Assembly: GCF_004348455.1 (NCBI RefSeq)
Contig: NZ_SMKA01000009.1
Span: forward strand, 1-64,000
DNA: 64,000 bases
From: Kribbella albertanoniae
Lineage (GTDB): Bacteria > Actinomycetota > Actinomycetes > Propionibacteriales > Kribbellaceae
Reading direction: 5' to 3'
Notes under the pieces: model-generated
The model's database searches: none
What the model was told of the DNA's origin: nothing
The model's input: the letters and a program-made list of their open reading frames with translations, nothing else
Program-made: the position numbers and the translations under genes
Shown: piece after piece, positions 59,397-64,000 of the stretch
How the letters are laid out: each line of letters opens with the position of its first letter
How positions within the stretch are numbered: position 1 is the stretch's first letter

Positions 59397-61564
59397 TGGC
59401 CGCCGGGGGGAAGCTGTCGAACACCGCGCGCGGTGTCTACTCGGTGATCGGCTTCGCTTTCATGACCGCGGTCGTCAACGTCTATGCGGGCAACGTCTTC
59501 CAGGATCTCAACCCGGCGGTGGTCGGCGCGATCTCCTTCGCCCTGGCCGGTATGGCGTTCGCCGGGCTGGAGGTCGCCCGGCGAGGTACCGCGGTGCTGG
59601 AGCCGATCCGCCGCCAGCCCGGTGATGTCGCGGCCCTCAACGTCACCACGGCCATCGCCTGGCTCACCGTGCTGTTCTCGCTGAAGTACATCGAACCGGC
59701 GATCGTCAACGTCATCAGTCTCGCCATCGGACCGGTGTTCCTGGCGCTGGCCGGATCGCGGCTGCGCAAAGGAACCGCGGTGGTCGCCGGCGAGATCGTC
59801 GCCGCCATCGGCATCTTCGCGCTGATCCTGGTCCTGACCTGGGGCTCGATCACCGGCCGGAGCGCGGTCGGCGCGATCGGCCATCGGGAGGCCGCACTGG
59901 GGATCGTGCTCGCGCTCGTCTCCGGGCTCGCCTCGGCCGGCAACATCGTCTTCTCGAAGCGGCTCAGCGAGCGGGGGAACTCACCGGGCTCGGTGATGTC
60001 GGTGCGGTTCTTCCTGATGATCGCGGTGAGCTGGACGGTGGTGGCGACCACCGATCAGCCGCAGCTCGCCGACTCCGTCGTACCAGGGATCGTGCTCGCG
60101 CTGATCTCGGTGATCATCCCGCTCTATCTGCTCCAGCTGGGTGTGAAGCATGCGGAGCCGATCACCGTCTCGCTGCTGGTCTGTGTCGGTCCGGCGTTCG
60201 CGATCGCACTGCAACTGCTCGACGGCCGGCTGGGCATCTCGCCGTTGTCGATCGTGTGCGTCCTCGGAATCGTGGCGCTGGTCGCCTGGGGAGTCCGGGC
60301 CCGAAGCGTGGCCGCGCGTCCACGTGCCGTCGTCGTGGTCGACGCCTACTCGACCGGCCGGTACCTGCCCGCCGCTCTGAACAAGCTCGGCGCAGACTGC
60401 ATCCACGTCCAGTCCGAGAGTCCGGACGTGAACCTGACGCTGGACACCACCGGGCTGAAGGAGAACCTCCGGCACCACGGTGACGTGACGGCCACAGCCG
60501 CAGCACTCCGCCAGTACGGCGTCAGCCAGGTGATCGCGGCTGCCGAATCCGGGGTGGAGCTGGCCGATCAGCTCTCGGCCGCGTTGGGCACACCGGGCAA
60601 CGGGATGAGCCGACCGAGAAGCCGCCGGGACAAGTACGAGATGGTGCAGGCTCTGCGCGCCGCCGGACTGCCGCACGCGGCCACCATCGTCTCCGGCGAC
60701 GCCGACGAGGTGGTGGCCTGGGCCGCGACCGAGGCGAACTGGCCGATCGTGCTCAAACCGGTGGCCAGTGCCGGGACCGACAATGTCGTGGTCTGCAACT
60801 CACCCGAGCAAGTGCGGGCCGCGTGCGCGAAGATCATCGCCAGCGCCGACCGCTATGGACTGGCCAATCACGTCGTGCTCGCGCAGGAGTTCCTGGCCGG
60901 TGACGAGTACTTCGTCAACACGGTCAGCCGCGATGGCCGGCACCGCACTGCGGAGATCTGGCGCTACTCCAAGCGCCACCTGCCGGGTGGGAACATCATC
61001 TTCGACTATCACGAGCCACAGTCGCCGGATGATCCGGACGCGCAGCGAATCGCGCGGTACACCCATCAGGTGCTGGACGCGCTGGAGATCCGCAACGGGG
61101 CCGGTCACAGCGAGGTGATGCTCACGAGCAGAGGGCCGGTTCTGGTCGAGTGCGCCGCGCGGCTGGGTGGCGGGCAGGTTCCGGAGATCAACCTTCGGTG
61201 CCTCGGGATCAGTCAGGTGGACCTGCTGGCCCTGGCAGCGGTCGAGCCGGACGAGTTCCACCGGCTGCCGGAGACGGCGTACCGGCTTCTCGAGCGACCA
61301 CGTCACGTGTCGCTGATCAATCCGCGGGACGGGGGACTGGTGCCGTCGCACGAAGCGATGGCGGTCATCCGCGAACTACCGTCGTACGCGCACACGGTGA
61401 TGGCGCACCCCGAAGGGCATCCACTGCCGCAGACGATCGACGTGGTGACGTCCCCGGGATTCGTGTACCTGATCTCGGACGATCCGGAGCAGATCGCCGC
61501 CGACTACGCACGACTGCGGCAACTGGAGCAGGACGGGCTCTACAGCCGCGTGCCGGTGCACTAG
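59396..61564 (+). CDS. Fusion of EamA/DMT-type transporter and ATP-grasp ligase
   Basis: The 722-residue protein starts with about ten membrane segments in two EamA repeats (about residues 10-300), joined without a break to a soluble ATP-grasp module (about 310-720). The latter has an N-terminal Rossmann-like part (PRAVVVVDAYSTGRYLPAAL), the nucleotide-binding IVLKPVASAGTDNVVVC and QEFLAGDEYFVNTVS, and the metal-binding VLVECAARLGGGQVPEIN. ATP-grasp enzymes form amide bonds through acyl phosphates. A membrane-bound ligase fused to its exporter would couple synthesis to export. TGATG overlap links it to the aminotransferase; the TAG is 3 nt from the convergent NAT stop. Confidence 0.88.
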   Translation: MAAGGKLSNTARGVYSVIGFAFMTAVVNVYAGNVFQDLNPAVVGAISFALAGMAFAGLEVARRGTAVLEPIRRQPGDVAALNVTTAIAWLTVLFSLKYIEPAIVNVISLAIGPVFLALAGSRLRKGTAVVAGEIVAAIGIFALILVLTWGSITGRSAVGAIGHREAALGIVLALVSGLASAGNIVFSKRLSERGNSPGSVMSVRFFLMIAVSWTVVATTDQPQLADSVVPGIVLALISVIIPLYLLQLGVKHAEPITVSLLVCVGPAFAIALQLLDGRLGISPLSIVCVLGIVALVAWGVRARSVAARPRAVVVVDAYSTGRYLPAALNKLGADCIHVQSESPDVNLTLDTTGLKENLRHHGDVTATAAALRQYGVSQVIAAAESGVELADQLSAALGTPGNGMSRPRSRRDKYEMVQALRAAGLPHAATIVSGDADEVVAWAATEANWPIVLKPVASAGTDNVVVCNSPEQVRAACAKIIASADRYGLANHVVLAQEFLAGDEYFVNTVSRDGRHRTAEIWRYSKRHLPGGNIIFDYHEPQSPDDPDAQRIARYTHQVLDALEIRNGAGHSEVMLTSRGPVLVECAARLGGGQVPEINLRCLGISQVDLLALAAVEPDEFHRLPETAYRLLERPRHVSLINPRDGGLVPSHEAMAVIRELPSYAHTVMAHPEGHPLPQTIDVVTSPGFVYLISDDPEQIAADYARLRQLEQDGLYSRVPVH

Positions 61565-61567
61565 GAC

Positions 61568-62398
61568 TCAGCCGGCGGCCAGCCAGATCTCGTGTTGTTG
61601 TACGGCGCGCTCCCAGAGCGCATCGAGGTCGAGCCCGGCCAGCGGTAGCGCGAACTCCTTCGTCAGTACGGCGGCGAGGTCGTCGGCGTCGATGAGTACG
61701 CGCTGCACCTTGCCGCCGCTGACCGCCGGTCCGGTCCGGGTGAGGGTGCGGGACCGCAGAATCACTGCCTCGTCGATGTCCGTGCGGGCGACCAGGAGGG
61801 TCTGCACGAAGATCGATTCCGGCGCCGTGGCCCGCCAGGCGCACACCTCGGTGAAGTCCTCGATCGTCAGCGGGCCGGAGCGCAGGTCGCAAGTGATGAA
61901 GGCACCGCCAGGGCGGTGGTGCAGACGCCAGACATCGTCGCCGACCTGCACCAGCGAATACGTCTGCCGACCTTCGACGTGCTTGCCGGGCCGAAGGCGG
62001 ATGGGGGACAGGAAGCCGTCCATCAGACCCACGTCGCAGAGCCACGTCTCACCGTCGACAGTCACGAGCAGTTGCATGTGGTTGCGCCAGGCCGACTCGC
62101 CACGCAGCTCCCGGTCAACGGCGGCCTCGATGATCGAGACCTCGAAACCAACCGCGCCGAGCATCACCGCGAACGCGTAGTTCTGCTCGTAACAGAACCC
62201 ACCCCGCCGACGCGTGATGATCTTGTCGGCCAGCGCCTCCGGTGCCAGGCTCACCGGTCGGCCCAGCTGGATGTCGAGGTTCTCGTAGGTCACCGCAGTG
62301 GCCCAGGCATGATGCAGCCTCCGCAGACTGACCAGGTCAGGCCCGACCGGTCCATCGATCCCTAGTCGCTCCAGCGTCCGGCCGATATCTAGACTCAC
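61568..62398 (-). CDS. Arylamine N-acetyltransferase family protein
   Basis: The 276-residue protein has the NAT catalytic triad C69 (RRRGGFCYEQN), H107 (AWRNHMQLLV) and D122 (WLCDVGLMDGF). NAT enzymes transfer acetyl groups from CoA to arylamines or hydrazines, and family members act as amide synthases in natural-product pathways. The GTG start overlaps the stop of the tannase-like gene upstream (GTGA). Hydrazine acetylation by NATs is well known, which is notable beside a putative N-N pathway, but the gene lies on the opposite strand. Confidence 0.9.
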   Translation of the reverse strand: MSLDIGRTLERLGIDGPVGPDLVSLRRLHHAWATAVTYENLDIQLGRPVSLAPEALADKIITRRRGGFCYEQNYAFAVMLGAVGFEVSIIEAAVDRELRGESAWRNHMQLLVTVDGETWLCDVGLMDGFLSPIRLRPGKHVEGRQTYSLVQVGDDVWRLHHRPGGAFITCDLRSGPLTIEDFTEVCAWRATAPESIFVQTLLVARTDIDEAVILRSRTLTRTGPAVSGGKVQRVLIDADDLAAVLTKEFALPLAGLDLDALWERAVQQHEIWLAAG

Positions 62399-63945
62399 CG
62401 GCAGGTGTAGCTGGTGGCTTGGCGAGGGTCGCCGGTGCCGTTGTAGTGGGATTTCAGGGGGTAGCGGCACAGGTCGCGGGATGCGCCGGTGTAGGTGAAG
62501 GCGGCGATGGTCTCGGGGGCCTTGCCCTTCTCGACCCAGTCGACCACCGGTTTGAGCTGATCGAACGGGGCCGCGCCCGCGGCCGGGCCGCAGTGCTCCG
62601 CGCCGGGGGCGAGGAAGACCCGGTAGAACTTGTCCACCTTGGTGGCGCCGCCCATCCGCCGTACGACCTGGTGGCGGTAGTCGAGCGTGCCGCCGTAGTG
62701 GATGACGGAGTCTTCGGTGCCGTGCCAGGTGACCACTTTGCCGCCACTGTTGCGGAAGGCGGTCAGGTTGGGATCGTCGGTCCCGAGGATCCGGTCGTAC
62801 TCGCGCTTCGACTGGTAGAAGATCTGCTCGAACTCGCGGTAGCCGACGGTGCTGAAGTCGAAGGCGGGATCCTTCTTGACGAAGTACTTGACCCAGTTCA
62901 CCGCGAGCTTGAAGGGGGTGCCCGCGGTGAAGGCGAGACTCGTGCTCGGGTCGTAGCCGGGCCACAACTGCGCGCCGGAGCTGCTCTTCGGGCCCGCCCA
63001 GATCTTGCGGACGACGTCCGCCTCGGCCTTGGTGATGGTGACGGTCTTGCCCTTGCACTCGATCTGCCGGCCGACCAGCGTGCTGGGATCGAAGCGGCAT
63101 TCACCGGGCTCGCGGACGATACCGTCCACCAGGCCGTCGGCGGGATCGCAGTGCGCGGTCGCCGCCCGCTGGAACTCGTCGAGCACGCAGCCCGTCGGGT
63201 GGACGCCTTCGACGTTCTGCACGACCTGCGGCCACAGATCCGCGACCACGAAGCTCGGCATGCTGATCGCGGGCGCGGCCGCGCTGATGCCGTCGTAGTC
63301 GTTCGGATAGCGCTGGGCGTTCATCATGCCTTGGCGGCCACCGGTCGAGCAGCCGTTCCAGTACGAGTAGGCGGGCGCCTTGCCGTAGTACGTCTTGGTG
63401 ACGGCCTTGCCCGCGACGGCCAGGTCGTGCAGCGAGCGGTAGGCGAAGTTCTTCAGGAGCTCGCGATTGACGCGGCCCTTGCTGTCGAGCGCCCACTTCG
63501 ACGGGTCCTCCATGTCGAAGCCGACACCGCCGTCGGTCTGCGCCGCTGCGTAGCCCTCCTTGATGGCAAGCGCGAGCGGCCCGTCGCCCTGGTGCATCGA
63601 GTAGCCACCGCCACCGGTCGCCTGGAAGCGGCCGTTCCAGCCGGTCAGAGGCAGCCACAAGCGGACCAGCACCTGGTCGCCGGCACCGGGATGCGTGAGC
63701 TCGACCTTGACCTCACAGAACGGCGGCACGTTGGTGATCGGTGGGACGCCCCACTCCGGCGGATACTCGACCGTGCCGCCAGGCTTCGGCGCCGCACTGG
63801 TCGAGAGCACCTTCGCGCCCGGCACGGACGGCTTCGTGACCGCTTCACACCCAGCGGCCGGCGCGGCAGCCGATCCGGTCGCGGAGGCCTGGACCGGGAC
63901 GAGCAGTGCGCCGAGGGACAACACCGCCAAGATCATTCGCTTCAT
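62395..63945 (-). CDS. Secreted tannase/feruloyl esterase-family hydrolase
   Basis: The 516-residue precursor has a signal peptide (MKRMILAVLSLGALLVPVQA, cleavage near ASA) and the tannase/feruloyl esterase fold with nucleophile S200 in YWNGCSTGGRQG. The lid region contains many Cys, as in the family. It cleaves ester-linked phenolic acids outside the cell. AGGAG is 5 nt before the ATG at 63945. It is co-translated with the NAT gene. The last 55 bp of the window are its upstream region, with no clear promoter. Confidence 0.9.
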   Translation of the reverse strand: MKRMILAVLSLGALLVPVQASATGSAAAPAAGCEAVTKPSVPGAKVLSTSAAPKPGGTVEYPPEWGVPPITNVPPFCEVKVELTHPGAGDQVLVRLWLPLTGWNGRFQATGGGGYSMHQGDGPLALAIKEGYAAAQTDGGVGFDMEDPSKWALDSKGRVNRELLKNFAYRSLHDLAVAGKAVTKTYYGKAPAYSYWNGCSTGGRQGMMNAQRYPNDYDGISAAAPAISMPSFVVADLWPQVVQNVEGVHPTGCVLDEFQRAATAHCDPADGLVDGIVREPGECRFDPSTLVGRQIECKGKTVTITKAEADVVRKIWAGPKSSSGAQLWPGYDPSTSLAFTAGTPFKLAVNWVKYFVKKDPAFDFSTVGYREFEQIFYQSKREYDRILGTDDPNLTAFRNSGGKVVTWHGTEDSVIHYGGTLDYRHQVVRRMGGATKVDKFYRVFLAPGAEHCGPAAGAAPFDQLKPVVDWVEKGKAPETIAAFTYTGASRDLCRYPLKSHYNGTGDPRQATSYTCR

Positions 63946-64000
63946 GCCAACTCCTGAGTGCGACCAGGTGCGGAACGTGGGGACGGGCAACGTCAAGACC

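Noticed and set aside
53769-61564. NRPS-independent (IucA/IucC-type) siderophore locus
   Set aside because: There is an N-monooxygenase but no IucA/IucC synthetase, no N-acyltransferase in the operon, no siderophore receptor or importer, and no IdeR-like box.

Overview
The window is high-GC actinobacterial DNA. Codons strongly favour G/C at the third position, GTG and TTG starts are common, and genes are tightly coupled by 1-10 nt overlaps. The content (F420-type oxidoreductases, large secreted RHS and FG-GAP proteins, multidomain polysaccharide-degrading enzymes, LAL-type LuxR regulator) fits a soil actinomycete such as Kribbella or a relative. The genus is an inference from style, not from a marker gene. 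No rRNA, tRNA, CRISPR array or phage module was seen.

Layout. 1-6.5 kb: a NarL-type two-component system with a third, unrecognised co-transcribed gene that runs off the left edge, divergent from a MacB/FtsX-type ABC exporter. 6.5-15.7 kb: a carbohydrate-use locus with an L-fuconate dehydratase-like enzyme, a GntR regulator, a binding-protein-dependent importer without its own ATPase, a GH29 fucosidase and a GH36 alpha-galactosidase. 15.7-18.9 kb: a flavin/F420-type PPOX protein, a divergent SDR/MarR pair with a visible operator, and two small secreted proteins. 18.9-22.1 kb: a Mn(II)-type ABC importer co-transcribed with its DtxR/MntR regulator. 22.5-37.1 kb: very large secreted proteins. 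These are an FG-GAP/ricin/discoidin protein divergent from an RHS/YD-repeat protein, followed by an ArsR-like regulator and a CBM-PL7-GH16-PL6 multidomain lyase. 37.2-43.2 kb: an LLM oxidoreductase behind a SoxR/MerR-like promoter, a phytase and an MTA phosphorylase that appear to have lost their 3' ends at a shared junction, a LemA-like/ECF sigma pair, and a solitary family-A DNA polymerase. 43.2-50.6 kb: a hairpin repeat array, pdxR-pdxS, a conserved hypothetical, a pseudogene scrap, a LAL regulator and a palindromic MITE.

50.6-64 kb: a TetR-controlled serine hydrolase, a DAO-type FAD oxidase, and the most notable locus of the window, a seven-gene overlapping operon at 53769-61564. It encodes a SidA/KtzI-type amino acid N-monooxygenase, a DUF3291 protein, a PaiB/KtzT-family protein, a cysteine-synthase-like beta-replacement enzyme, a JmjC/cupin oxygenase, an EctB-like diaminobutyrate aminotransferase, and one polypeptide that joins an EamA exporter to an ATP-grasp ligase. 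KtzI+KtzT is the known route to the N-N bond of piperazic acid. Here the pair sits in an NRPS-free, ATP-grasp-containing setting, so the operon is a candidate for an undescribed small peptide or amino-acid natural product with a hydrazine or N-hydroxy group. An arylamine N-acetyltransferase homologue and a secreted tannase/feruloyl esterase converge on it from the right.

Structural non-coding signals include a roughly 72-bp tandem hairpin repeat present at two loci, a 167-bp full-length palindrome with a CTAG duplication, and several operator-like palindromes next to their probable regulators.
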